A stretch of DNA of 41,136 nt from Bryobacterales bacterium (GTDB lineage: Bacteria > Acidobacteriota > Terriglobia > Bryobacterales > Bryobacteraceae). Location: the NCBI GenBank assembly GCA_027459465.1, contig DAIDIH010000281.1, forward strand, positions 1 through 41,136. Reading direction: 5' to 3'. This document shows positions 9,127 through 17,178 of this stretch, piece after piece (within the stretch, counting starts at the first letter, position 1; the number at the start of each line of letters is the position of its first letter). The notes beneath the pieces are model-generated. The model searched no databases. It worked only from the letters and a program-made list of their open reading frames with translations, and had not been told where the DNA came from. The translations under genes and the position numbers were made by a program.

Positions 9127-9456
9127 TTAAGGCGTCCGAAGCCGTCGTGTCACTTCCAGAGCGCACAGCGAATAGTGGCGGGCGTTGCAGGTATATATAT
9201 GTTCCGCCTGGGCCTTGATGGCGCAGCCCGCGAGCATGGCGTCACAAGATTGCGCCACCCACGATGCCGCGGGCAGATGCCGCCTGCAACGCATCGGCAT
9301 ATTCGTCGCCGGTGAGCGCGATGATCAAGAGCCGCTCGCGGATGCTGCCAATGAAGAGCATGGCCTGCTCTGCACTGATGCGATGCTTGCCGTGTGGTGG
9401 ACGTGACTGCCGTAGAACACCGGCACCAATGCCGACGTATCGAAAAACGCCTTCAT
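9127..9456 (-). pseudogene. vapC: Degraded PIN-domain toxin (VapC-like)
   Basis: The reading starts MKAFFDTSALVPVFYGSHVHH, a canonical PIN N-terminus with the first catalytic Asp (Asp6), at an ATG overlapping the antitoxin stop (ATGA). It then leaves frame: the middle of the domain (about 40 residues, including the usual central acidic residue) is missing. The family C-terminal half appears in another frame as GKHRISAEQAMLFIGSIRER ... GDEYADALQAASARGIVGGAI. One extra base near 9242 then shifts to the last frame, DAMLAGCAIKAQAEHIYTCN ... LRTP, ending at TAA 9127. A deletion plus a frameshift therefore inactivate it. Continuity across frames was worked out by hand translation; the family assignment rests on the motifs. 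Confidence 0.75.
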
Positions 9457-9764
9457 TCGCCCTTACCGAGGTTCGCCAGGTCGCGTTCCTCACGGATCCG
9501 TTGCAGCATGTCGCCGGTGGCGGATGCAGGAAGGGACTCGTCGGAATGGAACACCCAGACACCATGCTCTTTGGTGAGCGGACCTGCCCCGCGCACCGGG
9601 CGGAGGGTAATTTGCTCACCGGCCGTCTCCATCTCAAGGGAGTCACCAGGCTCCAAATGGAGTTCTTCCCTCAATCGCTTGGGGATTACGACGCGGCCGG
9701 CCTTAGCTATTGTGAGGTGGGTGCTGATACTGGTATGAGGCTCTCGGTCAAACCGCTTATCCAT
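9453..9764 (-). CDS. vapB: AbrB/MazE-type antitoxin (VapB-like)
   Basis: 103 residues. The swapped-hairpin AbrB DNA-binding fold is seen in LTIAKAGRVVIPKRLREELH followed by LEPGDSLEMETAGEQITLRP. The C-terminal third (about 60-103) would be the toxin-binding tail. Proteins of this type neutralise a PIN-domain RNase and repress their own operon. The 4-base ATGA overlap with the following vapC shows the standard antitoxin-first layout, but vapC is broken, so this may be a solitary antitoxin or a transcription regulator. It is transcribed against its plus-strand neighbours. Confidence 0.85.
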   Translation of the reverse strand: MDKRFDREPHTSISTHLTIAKAGRVVIPKRLREELHLEPGDSLEMETAGEQITLRPVRGAGPLTKEHGVWVFHSDESLPASATGDMLQRIREERDLANLGKGE

Positions 9765-9842
9765 GCTGTTCTAGCGGGCTCGTGGTTGAGCTGGTATTCC
9801 GGGTTCAAATCGGATCTGGCGGCATGTTAGTCTGAAAGGAGC

Positions 9843-10199
9843 ATGGCCGGTGCGCTTTCAGGCGTCAAGCGCTTCATTTTCTGGGACTATCAGCGGGGCG
9901 GATGGCAGTACGATGTGATGGTCGGCGTGATCCTTGCCTTCATTTTTTTCGTGCCCCGGGAGTGGTTTCGCGATCAGCCGCGGGCGAGCAGCGTGGTGAT
10001 GCTGCCGGCGACGCAGGGCCAGAACGAGTTCTGGATTGAGCCGGGGCTGCTGGAAGGCTTGCCGCCGGCGGAGATGCTGAATCGCGCTTCGGCGGTGCTG
10101 GGCGAGCGCACACACAAGAAGCAGAGCGTGGTACGGATCGAACCGATCCTGGACGCCGAGAAAGAGACGATAGGGTATCTGGCGTACGCGCGGCCTTAG
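9843..10199 (+). CDS. Small membrane protein of unknown function
   Basis: 118 residues. One membrane segment at about 25-39 (VMVGVILAFIFFVPR) follows a short cytoplasmic start with the aromatic motif FWDYQRGGWQYD. The remainder (about 40-118) is soluble and probably periplasmic, ending GYLAYARP. The ATG has a good Shine-Dalgarno (AAAGGAG). It lies 31 bases before the LolA-like gene, and I recall small FWDY-type proteins beside LolA-like proteins in acidobacterial genomes, but no function is known to me. The spacing suggests a three-gene unit with the LolA-like and DUF1624 genes. Confidence 0.7.
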   Translation: MAGALSGVKRFIFWDYQRGGWQYDVMVGVILAFIFFVPREWFRDQPRASSVVMLPATQGQNEFWIEPGLLEGLPPAEMLNRASAVLGERTHKKQSVVRIEPILDAEKETIGYLAYARP

Positions 10200-10230
10200 G
10201 CCCCGGCGCCGGTAGCCACTCCGCTAAGAT

Positions 10231-10917
10231 ATGCTGTCGGCCACGCTGATGCTGATTCTGCGGTCCGGGCTCGCGTTCGCGCATCCGGCGGTCCCTGGAG
10301 CGCAAGCCGCGGTTCTCGACCGGATGGACCGGGCGGCGGCGCAGTTTCACGGCATGACGGCGCAGATAAAGCACACCTCGCACACGGAAGTGATCAATGA
10401 AGACAGCGTGGCGACGGGGCGGGTGACGATGCGGAAGATTCGCGCGGGTTCCGTGGAAGGGCTGATCGATTTCGCGACGCCGGACGCCAAGACGTATCTT
10501 TTTGTGAAGCGGACGGCGAAGATTTACACGCCGGCGAGCCGGACGGTTGAGGTCATCGACCTGGGCAAGCACGGCGAACAGTTGGATCAGTTCCTGATGA
10601 TCGGCTTCGGCACGAGCCGTGCGGACCTGGAGCGCAGCTACGGGGTGAAGCTGGAAGGCCAGGAAAAATTAGACGGGCGGGACACGGAGCACCTGGTGCT
10701 GACGCCGCGATCGAAAGAGGCGGCGCAGTATGTCCTGACGGTGGATTTGTGGGTTGCCTCCGATAGCGGATATCCCGTGCGCGAGAAGGTGCTGCAGCCT
10801 TCGCGCGATTGGGTGCAAGTGGACTACTCCCATGTGGTCATCAATCCGCCGCTTAAAGATGGGGACTTCACGTTGAAGCTTCCCAAGGACGTGCAAACGA
10901 TTTACCCTCAGAAATAA
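10231..10917 (+). CDS. LolA-like outer-membrane lipoprotein carrier family protein
   Basis: 228 residues with a signal peptide (MLSATLMLILRSGLAFA). The mature part has the one-sided beta-barrel pattern of LolA/LolB-like proteins: MDRAAAQFHGMTAQIKHTSH, then GLIDFATPDAKTYLFVKRTAKIYTP, DLGKHGEQLDQFLMIGFG and LWVASDSGYPVREKVLQPSRD. In this family the fold carries lipids or lipoproteins across the periplasm. Acidobacterial members are diverse and their cargo is unproven. The gene is 5 bases upstream of the DUF1624 protein. Confidence 0.72.
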   Translation: MLSATLMLILRSGLAFAHPAVPGAQAAVLDRMDRAAAQFHGMTAQIKHTSHTEVINEDSVATGRVTMRKIRAGSVEGLIDFATPDAKTYLFVKRTAKIYTPASRTVEVIDLGKHGEQLDQFLMIGFGTSRADLERSYGVKLEGQEKLDGRDTEHLVLTPRSKEAAQYVLTVDLWVASDSGYPVREKVLQPSRDWVQVDYSHVVINPPLKDGDFTLKLPKDVQTIYPQK

Positions 10918-10922
10918 GATTC

Positions 10923-12047
10923 ATGCAAGAGCTTCGCCTACGTACGCCGCGCCCGGCTTCGGACCGCCTCCGGTTCCTCGATTGGAGCCGCGGCCTGGCG
11001 GTTGTGATCATGCTGCAAGGGCACGTGTTCCACTCCTTCAGCCGGAACGACCTTCGCGAGAAGGGGCCGTATTTGCTTTCGCAGTTGTTCGGCGGCCAGG
11101 GACCGGCGATCTTTCTGTTTCTAACGGGCATCACGCTGGCGTTCTTGATCGACCGGCGGGAGCGGCAGGGGCTGGGCCGCGCGGCGCGGTGGCGGGCGGC
11201 GCTGGAGAGGTCGGCTTATTTGTGGGTGCTGGCGTTTCTGTTCCGCGCGCAGTTGTGGCTGTTCGCGTATCCGGGCAGCAGTTGGCACGACCTGTTCAAG
11301 GTGGACATTCTGAACTGCATGGGGTTTGCGATCGCGCTGTTTTCGCTGACCGCGGTGCTGACGACGGCGCAGCGGGTGCGCGCGGGGGTGATTCTGGGCG
11401 CGGTGATCGCTGGAATTTCGCCGCTGGTTTCGTTGGTGGACTGGGGTTTCCTACCGGCGGGGATCTCGGATTACTTCGTGCCGAACTACGCGGCGTTTGC
11501 TTTCTTCCCGTGGGCGGCGTTCATCGCGTTCGGCATTTCGGCGGGCAGCATCTTGCGTATGACCCCGGCTCAGGACATGGGGCGGCTGATGCAGTGGGCG
11601 GCGTTGATGGGGCTGGTGCTGGTGGGGGCGGGCGAGTATTTCTCGAACCTGCCGTATGATTTCTATCCGAAGTCGGAGTTCTGGCTGAACGGGCCGGGGC
11701 TGGTGACGATCAAGCTGGGCGTAATTCTGCTGGCGGTGCCGTTCGCGTGGCTGTGGTGCGAGATGGGGAACCCGAGGTGGAGCTTCGTGAGCCAGCTTGG
11801 GACGACATCGCTGATCGTGTACTGGGTGCATATTGAGATCGTGTACGGGCGGTGGCTGGGGCTGTGGCACCAGACGTTCACGGCGTGGCAGTGCGGGCTG
11901 GCATCGGTGGCCGTTATCGCGCTGATGGTTGCGGTATCGGTGGGACGGACGAGATTTCCGAAGCTGGTGCGGCAGCGTGTGTTGGAGCGGATGCCGCAAG
12001 TATCCGAGCCCGAGTTGGTTTTCGCTCAGCCGACGCTGGGCGACTAA
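10923..12047 (+). CDS. DUF1624 / heparan-alpha-glucosaminide N-acetyltransferase-like membrane protein
   Basis: 374 residues with about ten hydrophobic segments. The N-terminal signature RLRFLDWSRGLAVVIMLQGH and the later GPAIFLFLTGITLAFLIDRR match the DUF1624/HGSNAT catalytic family of membrane acyltransferases. The His in LQGH corresponds to the conserved first-helix His. Family members acetylate sugar amines across a membrane; the bacterial substrate is usually unknown. The C-terminus has SLIVYWVHIEIVYGRW, also typical. It is probably co-transcribed with the LolA-like gene before it. Confidence 0.8.
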   Translation: MQELRLRTPRPASDRLRFLDWSRGLAVVIMLQGHVFHSFSRNDLREKGPYLLSQLFGGQGPAIFLFLTGITLAFLIDRRERQGLGRAARWRAALERSAYLWVLAFLFRAQLWLFAYPGSSWHDLFKVDILNCMGFAIALFSLTAVLTTAQRVRAGVILGAVIAGISPLVSLVDWGFLPAGISDYFVPNYAAFAFFPWAAFIAFGISAGSILRMTPAQDMGRLMQWAALMGLVLVGAGEYFSNLPYDFYPKSEFWLNGPGLVTIKLGVILLAVPFAWLWCEMGNPRWSFVSQLGTTSLIVYWVHIEIVYGRWLGLWHQTFTAWQCGLASVAVIALMVAVSVGRTRFPKLVRQRVLERMPQVSEPELVFAQPTLGD

Positions 12048-12120
12048 CGCAACGTTACTGACAATTCCTGACGAACGGGGCCGGTTCCAACGAGGGGAAA
12101 GCGCGGTATCCTCGGAAAAT

Positions 12121-12894
12121 ATGCGCTACGTTCTATTTCTCGCCGCGGCCTCCGTGGCCTTTGCCCAATCCACGCCCGATTTGAGCGGCGTCTGGAAAGT
12201 CAACAAAGAAAAAAGCAAGATGGGCGGCATGATGGCCCAGGCCGATTCCTATGCCTCCGTGCAGCAGTCGGGATCGACGATCGAAGTGAAGACGATCACG
12301 ATGGGAGCGCATTTCGAGCAGCGCGGCGACTGGAAGTACGACACGTCCGGCGCGGAGACGACGAACGAGTTCCGCGGGACGAAGTTGGCGACAAAGGCGG
12401 CGTGGCAGGGCGGAGCGCTTGTCATCGACATGACCGGAACCGACGACGGGCGCGAAGTCAAGATGCACGAGACGTGGACGCCGTCGGCGGATGGCAACAG
12501 CCTCACGATGGTGCAGAACAACGGGCGGGGCGAGATGACGATGGTGTTCGACAAGAGCCCGGAATCGGCGAGCGTGTTCACGGCGGCGCCGCGGATGGCC
12601 AAGGACGTTTATCAGAACGTAAAGGACCTGAATGTGCCGGCGTACCAGTTGGGCGAAGTGATGGAGAATTTCAGCAATGCTCTCGGCGTGCGCTGCGGCT
12701 TCTGCCACGTGCAGGGCAACTTTGCCAGCGACGAGAAGCACGAGAAGCAGTTTGCGCGGACGATGCTGGTGATGACGAACGGGATCAATCACGACGTGTT
12801 CCACGATCACTTCCGCGTGTCGTGCTACACCTGCCATCGCGGGCAGAAGGAACCGCCGGTGCGTCCGCCGGCGGCGGGTGAAGCCGGTCATTAA
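12121..12894 (+). CDS. Exported diheme cytochrome c with lipocalin-like N-terminal domain
   Basis: 257 residues. The signal peptide ends near AFAQ (residue 16). Residues about 18-146 form a small beta-rich domain starting DLSGVWKVNKEKSKM, similar to lipocalin-like 'SGxWK' modules. Residues about 158-242 carry two heme-c sites, C192-GFC-H196 and C235-YTC-H239, in the context ALGVRCGFCHVQGNFASDEK and SCYTCHRGQ. This resembles the tetraheme reaction-centre cytochrome family (PF02276-like) reduced to two hemes. It should be periplasmic; its redox partner is unknown. The ATG at 12121 gives the signal peptide directly. The open frame further upstream overlaps the previous gene and is discarded. Confidence 0.82.
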   Translation: MRYVLFLAAASVAFAQSTPDLSGVWKVNKEKSKMGGMMAQADSYASVQQSGSTIEVKTITMGAHFEQRGDWKYDTSGAETTNEFRGTKLATKAAWQGGALVIDMTGTDDGREVKMHETWTPSADGNSLTMVQNNGRGEMTMVFDKSPESASVFTAAPRMAKDVYQNVKDLNVPAYQLGEVMENFSNALGVRCGFCHVQGNFASDEKHEKQFARTMLVMTNGINHDVFHDHFRVSCYTCHRGQKEPPVRPPAAGEAGH

Positions 12895-12909
12895 AGGCCG
12901 GCGCAAGGG

Positions 12910-15015
12910 ATGCCGAACCATCTCGCTAACGAGCCGAGCCCGTACCTTCGCCAGCACGCGGACAATCCGGTCGACTGGTACCCGTGGGGGGAAGAGGCCT
13001 TTGCCCGCGCGCGGGAGCTGGACCGGCCGATCTTTCTTTCGGTCGGCTACTCGACGTGCCACTGGTGTCATGTGATGGAGCGGGAGTCGTTTGAGAACGG
13101 CTCCGTGGCCGAGGTGCTGAACGCGCATTTCGTGCCGATCAAAGTGGACCGGGAAGAGCGGCCGGACGTGGACCGTGTGTACATGACGTACGTGCAGGCG
13201 ACGACGGGCTCGGGCGGATGGCCGATGTCGGTGTTTTTGACGCCGGCGCTCGAACCGTTTTTCGGAGGCACGTATTTTCCGCCGGACAACCGCTATGGGC
13301 GGCCGGGGTTTCTTGCGCTGTTGCGGTATCTGGCGGAGGCTTGGCAGAAGGACCGGCCGCGGATTGTCGAGGCGGGGACGAACTCGATCCAGCAGCTACG
13401 GGCGTTCGTTGAGGCCGAAGGGGCGCGGGCGGCGGCCGGGGAAGAGTTAATCGAGAAGGTGTATCTGCCGCTGCGGCGGAGCTTCGACACCGTGTACGGA
13501 GGATTCGGTGGAGCGCCGAAGTTTCCGCGTCCGGCGGCGCTTGAGTTTCTGCTGGCTTACTACGACCGGACGAAGGACGAAGAAGCGCTCGAGATGGTGG
13601 GGAAGACGCTGCGGGCGATGGCCGAGGGCGGGATGAACGATCAGCTCGGGGGAGGGTTCCATCGCTACTCGGTGGACGAGCGGTGGTTCGTGCCGCACTT
13701 CGAGAAGATGCTTTACGACCAGGCGCAGCTTGCCGCGGTGTATTTGAAGACGTACCAGATTACCGGCGATGCGGGGCAGGCGGCGGAGGCGCGGCGGATT
13801 TTCGATTACGTTCTGCGGGACATGACGGATTCCGGCGGAGGATTTTACTCGGCCGAGGATGCCGACAGCGCGGAGTCGGCCGCGGAGCCGGAGAAGAAAA
13901 GTGAGGGTGCGTTCTACTTGTGGACGCAGGTGGAGGTGGAGCGGCTGATCGGGCAACCGGCGGCGGGGATGTTCTCAATGCGGTACGGACTGCAGGCGGA
14001 CGGCAACGTCCGGGACGATCCGCACGGCGAATTTCAGGGGAAGAACATTGTTGCGGTGCGGCAGGCGATGGATGCGGTGGCGCGGGTGTATGGCGTGAGC
14101 GAAGCCGAGGCGGCGGAGAAGATCGAAGCGGCGCGGGAGAATCTTTTGAAGGTCCGGGGCGCGCGGCCGCGGCCGCACCGGGACGATAAGATTCTTACCG
14201 CGTGGAATGCGCTGATGATTTCGGCGTTCGCGCTGGGGGCGCGGGTGTTGGGAGAGCCGGTGTATGGGAAAGCGGCGAAGCGGGCGGCGCGGTTCGTGAT
14301 GGAGAATTTATACGACGCTTCGAGTGGCGTGCTGCTGCGGCGGTATCGGGGAGGGGACGCGGCGATTCCGGCCTTTCTGGACGATTACGCGAGTTTCGTG
14401 GCGGCGCTGCTGGACCTGTACGAGATGGATTTCGACGTCGCGTGGATCGAGCGGGCGCGGGGGCTGGCGCGGCGGATGGTGGAGCTGTTCGAGGATCGCG
14501 GGCGCGGGGGATTTTTCAGCACGGCGGCTGGGGATCGGAACCTGCTGCTGCGGATCAAGGAAGATTACGACGGGGCGGAGCCTTCGGGGAATTCGTCGGC
14601 GATTGCGGCGCTCGAGCGGCTGGCGCTGGTGACGGGCGAAGAAGAGTTTCAGAGCGCAGCGCGGCGGGGCCTGGAGGCGATGAGGGGGAGGCTGGCGGCG
14701 CAGCCCACGGCAATGCCTCTGCTGGCGGTGGCTGTCGATTTCGACCTGCGGCCGCCACGCCAGATTGTGCTGGCGGGCGATGCGGAAGCGCCGGCGATGC
14801 GGGAGTTCGACAGAGCGCGGAACCGGCATGCGCTGCGGGCGGCGGCGGTGATCCGGATGGGAACGGCGGAGGAACGGGCGTATTGGGAGAAGCTGCGGCC
14901 GGCGCTGGCGGCGATGACGCCGGTGGAAGGGAAGCCGGCTGCATATGTGTGCCGGAACCTGGTGTGCGAGCTTCCGGTGCGCGAGCCGGAAAAATTCGAG
15001 GCCTTGCTACAATAG
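12910..15015 (+). CDS. DUF255 thioredoxin-like / glycan-processing-fold protein (YyaL/SPATA20 family)
   Basis: 701 residues. The N-terminal thioredoxin-like domain has [20 protein letters not shown], then [15 protein letters not shown] with a C-x2-C redox pair, and [11 protein letters not shown] and [11 protein letters not shown]. The C-terminal two thirds form an alpha/alpha-barrel of the N-acylglucosamine epimerase kind ([51 protein letters not shown]). The family is widespread from bacteria to human SPATA20 but its reaction is unproven. AAGGG precedes the ATG, and the gene starts 15 bases after the diheme cytochrome, suggesting co-transcription. Confidence 0.92.
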   Translation: MPNHLANEPSPYLRQHADNPVDWYPWGEEAFARARELDRPIFLSVGYSTCHWCHVMERESFENGSVAEVLNAHFVPIKVDREERPDVDRVYMTYVQATTGSGGWPMSVFLTPALEPFFGGTYFPPDNRYGRPGFLALLRYLAEAWQKDRPRIVEAGTNSIQQLRAFVEAEGARAAAGEELIEKVYLPLRRSFDTVYGGFGGAPKFPRPAALEFLLAYYDRTKDEEALEMVGKTLRAMAEGGMNDQLGGGFHRYSVDERWFVPHFEKMLYDQAQLAAVYLKTYQITGDAGQAAEARRIFDYVLRDMTDSGGGFYSAEDADSAESAAEPEKKSEGAFYLWTQVEVERLIGQPAAGMFSMRYGLQADGNVRDDPHGEFQGKNIVAVRQAMDAVARVYGVSEAEAAEKIEAARENLLKVRGARPRPHRDDKILTAWNALMISAFALGARVLGEPVYGKAAKRAARFVMENLYDASSGVLLRRYRGGDAAIPAFLDDYASFVAALLDLYEMDFDVAWIERARGLARRMVELFEDRGRGGFFSTAAGDRNLLLRIKEDYDGAEPSGNSSAIAALERLALVTGEEEFQSAARRGLEAMRGRLAAQPTAMPLLAVAVDFDLRPPRQIVLAGDAEAPAMREFDRARNRHALRAAAVIRMGTAEERAYWEKLRPALAAMTPVEGKPAAYVCRNLVCELPVREPEKFEALLQ

Positions 15016-15061
15016 CGGCGTGCGCACGGCGGCGCGCCGCGGCGCCGGATTAAATCCCCCC

Positions 15062-15066
15062 AGGAG
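15062..15066 (+). promoter_or_regulatory. Shine-Dalgarno AGGAG that decides the tpx start
   Basis: AGGAG lies 2 bases before the ATG at 15069 and 8 bases before the ATG at 15075. Only the second spacing is functional in most bacteria, so 15075 is the preferred start. Confidence 0.6.
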
Positions 15067-15074
15067 AAATGCGA

Positions 15075-15587
15075 ATGGAACGACCGGGAGCGACGACGCT
15101 CAAAGGCAACCCACTGACTTTGATCGGGCCGGAACTGAAGGCCGGCGACAAAGCGCCGGAATTCGAGGCGGTGGATAACAAGCTGCAGCCGGTGAGCCTC
15201 GGCTCGACCGGTGGATCGGTACGCATTTTCAGCGTGGTGCCGTCGCTTGATACGCCGGTCTGCGACATGCAGACCAAGCGGTTCAACGACGAAGTGACGA
15301 AGCTGCCGGGCGTGGATGTTTACACCGTCAGCATGGATCTGCCGTTTGCGCAGTCGCGTTGGTGCTCGGCGTTCGGCGTGGACCGGATCAAGATGGTTTC
15401 CGATCACCGGAATGCTTCGTTCGGCGAACATTACGGAACGCTGATCAAGGAACTGCGGATTGAGAGCCGGGCGATTTTCGTGGTGGATCCTTCGAACAAG
15501 CTGGTGTACGTGGAATATGTGAAGGAAGTGGGGGATCATCCGAACTACGAGGCGGCGCTGGAGGCGGCGCGGGGGGCGGTGAAATAA
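15075..15587 (+). CDS. tpx: Thiol peroxidase (atypical 2-Cys peroxiredoxin Tpx)
   Basis: 170 residues reading MERPGATTLKGNPLTLIG. It reduces hydroperoxides using thioredoxin. The peroxidatic Cys is in PSLDTPVCDMQTKRF (the T-x2-C motif) and the resolving Cys in SRWCSAFGVDR, the two diagnostic cysteines of Tpx. The active-site Arg and the end EVGDHPNYEAAL also match. Its stop is 5 bases before the end of the convergent minus-strand gene at 15593, with no room for a dedicated terminator. Confidence 0.95.
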   Translation: MERPGATTLKGNPLTLIGPELKAGDKAPEFEAVDNKLQPVSLGSTGGSVRIFSVVPSLDTPVCDMQTKRFNDEVTKLPGVDVYTVSMDLPFAQSRWCSAFGVDRIKMVSDHRNASFGEHYGTLIKELRIESRAIFVVDPSNKLVYVEYVKEVGDHPNYEAALEAARGAVK

Positions 15588-15592
15588 GAGGG

Positions 15593-16120
15593 TCAGGCGA
15601 GGGAGGTGGCGCGCGCGGGGTCCTGGTGACGGTTGCGGAGCCAGGCGGCGAGTTGGGCCTGGATTCCGGACAAGGCGACGAGCTGGATGGTGTAGGTGCC
15701 GTAGTGGCCTGTCAGTTCAAGGATGTCGCCCATGTTGTAGGGGTGGCGCCGCATCACCGGCAGGCCGTCGACCCGGAGGGTGAGCAGAGCCTGAGAGGCG
15801 CCGGGGAGCACGTCGTCGACCAACATGAGGCATCCGCCGTCGCTGGTGGTGGCCGAGTGGCCTTTGGTAATCCACCGAGGCTCGAGCACGATGGGATCGC
15901 GGGTGGAGTGGAGGGCGGGGCCCGGCGATTGGAGCGAAGCCTGGGCCTGTTCGAGTTGTTCGACGCGACGGCGGAGGACTTCGTAGTCCTCCTGGCGGCG
16001 GAGGAGGCGGAACGACTCGTAGAGCACCCACGCGCCGAGGAGCACGGCGGCGAAGATCCCGAACAGGATCAGGCCGAGGTACTGGCGGAATAGATGCAGA
16101 AGGTAGCCACTGTCCATCAT
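15593..16120 (-). CDS. Membrane-anchored coiled-coil protein of unknown function
   Basis: 175 residues. One membrane helix lies at about 15-35 (LGLILFGIFAAVLLGAWVLY), followed by a charged coiled coil at about 40-64 (RRQEDYEVLRRRVEQLEQAQ). A C-terminal beta-rich domain of roughly 80 residues starts at PRWITKGHSATTSDGG and includes NMGDILELTGHYGTYTIQL. I do not recognise the C-terminal domain. The layout, helix plus coiled coil plus small sensor-like module, would suit a structural or sensing role at the inner membrane. Its top strand is G-rich while the next gene (yraN) is C-rich: the compositional switch near 16.15 kb falls between them. Confidence 0.65.
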   Translation of the reverse strand: MMDSGYLLHLFRQYLGLILFGIFAAVLLGAWVLYESFRLLRRQEDYEVLRRRVEQLEQAQASLQSPGPALHSTRDPIVLEPRWITKGHSATTSDGGCLMLVDDVLPGASQALLTLRVDGLPVMRRHPYNMGDILELTGHYGTYTIQLVALSGIQAQLAAWLRNRHQDPARATSLA

Positions 16121-16174
16121 TGCCGAGCGATGAGGAGATGATAGCTTAGTCGGGCGGCTATCCGGCGTGGCCGC

Positions 16175-16615
16175 TTACCCTTCGACAGCAAACACATCAC
16201 GGAAATGCGTGATCCGCACCGCTGACTCGAACACCACGTTCACGACGTCGAACCGCAGACGCTCCCGGGGCACGCCCGCGCGGCGGGCGTAGGAATACGC
16301 TGCCTGCCTGAGTCTCGCGATCTTCTCCTCTCCGATCGCACGGTCCGGCGCGCCAAACTCCTCCGTCGCGCGCGACTTCACTTCCACCACAACCAGCGCG
16401 CCGCTGTCCGGCGTCCCATCCCAGGCCACGATGTCCAACTCGACGCTGCCTTCTTCGCGACGCCAGTTGCGCGCCACCACCGTCAGACCTTCGCGCTGCA
16501 AATACCGGTGAGCCAGGTCCTCGCCACGCGCACCCAGCGCATGCGCCTCGTTGCCCTGCCGGCGCCGCGCGCGGTCTCGGGCGCCGTCCGCCCATCGGTA
16601 CAGCCAGCCGAGCAT
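16175..16615 (-). CDS. yraN: YraN/UPF0102 family nuclease-fold protein
   Basis: 146 residues. The Holliday-junction-resolvase-like nuclease fold is seen in GARGEDLAHRYLQREGLTVVARNWR, then VELDIVAWDG and VVVEVKSR, which supply the D and E-x-K residues of the restriction-nuclease core. Family members are thought to act on DNA or RNA, but no in vivo role is settled. Its ATG overlaps the methyltransferase stop by one base (TGATG), so the two are translationally coupled. Confidence 0.9.
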   Translation of the reverse strand: MLGWLYRWADGARDRARRRQGNEAHALGARGEDLAHRYLQREGLTVVARNWRREEGSVELDIVAWDGTPDSGALVVVEVKSRATEEFGAPDRAIGEEKIARLRQAAYSYARRAGVPRERLRFDVVNVVFESAVRITHFRDVFAVEG

Positions 16616-17178
16616 CAGACCGCCTCGAATTCAAAATCCATCACTTTGCCGCGCACGACATAGCACAAGTAGTATTCCCAGAAGCGCCGGAACCGGGGAA
16701 AACGGTTCACCAGAAACTCGAAACCCAGCCAGCGCCAGAATGCTAGTAGGCGGACGCGAACCGAAATCTCGCGGAACTGCCGTCGGGAGTAGTAGCCGAA
16801 CCCCGCGTTGTCTTCGCCGAAATAGCGGAAGGAAAAGCTATTGAGATGCCAGCGGTGCGTCGGGTCGCAGAATGAGCTGAAGTCGGTGTAGTGCGGCGTG
16901 ACGAGTATGACGCGGCCTCCAGGCCCGGTGAGCCGGTGAAACTCCTCCATTGTGCGGATTACGTCGCTGACGTGCTCGATCACGTGAATCGCCCGGACGC
17001 AGGCGAAGGATGCGTCGCGGAACGGATACGGGAAATGATCGAGATCGCAAAGCACGTCGGCGCGGGTTCCGGGAATGCGGTCGATGCCGACCGCCCCCGG
17101 GAACTTGTTCACGCCACAACCAACGTCAAGGACTCGCCGCGGCGGCCCCTCCGGCCCTACCGGGCGAGACTCAGGCAT
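16615..17178 (-). CDS. Class I SAM-dependent methyltransferase
   Basis: 187 residues. The SAM-binding motif I is RVLDVGCGVNKFPGAVGID. DVLCDLDHFPYPFRDASF is the acidic motif II region, and HVIEHVSDVIRTMEEFHRL plus PGGRVILVTPHYTDFSS follow as in the methyltransferase type 11 family. The substrate is unknown; the aromatic- and Arg-rich C-terminus (WLGFEFLVNRFPRFRRFWEYY) might contact a membrane lipid. GGAGG sits just before the ATG at 17178, which overlaps the aminotransferase end by 22 bases. The longer open frame upstream is a shadow of that gene. Confidence 0.85.
   Translation of the reverse strand: MPESRPVGPEGPPRRVLDVGCGVNKFPGAVGIDRIPGTRADVLCDLDHFPYPFRDASFACVRAIHVIEHVSDVIRTMEEFHRLTGPGGRVILVTPHYTDFSSFCDPTHRWHLNSFSFRYFGEDNAGFGYYSRRQFREISVRVRLLAFWRWLGFEFLVNRFPRFRRFWEYYLCYVVRGKVMDFEFEAV

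Noticed and set aside
9242..9646. 134-residue minus-strand frame over vapBC
   Set aside because: Its first part is an out-of-frame shadow of vapB; only the end belongs to the broken vapC and is described there.
9796..9816. Sequence resembling a tRNA T-arm (GGGTTCAAATC)
   Set aside because: The flanking bases do not form a 5-base T-stem and no acceptor, D or anticodon arms can be drawn.
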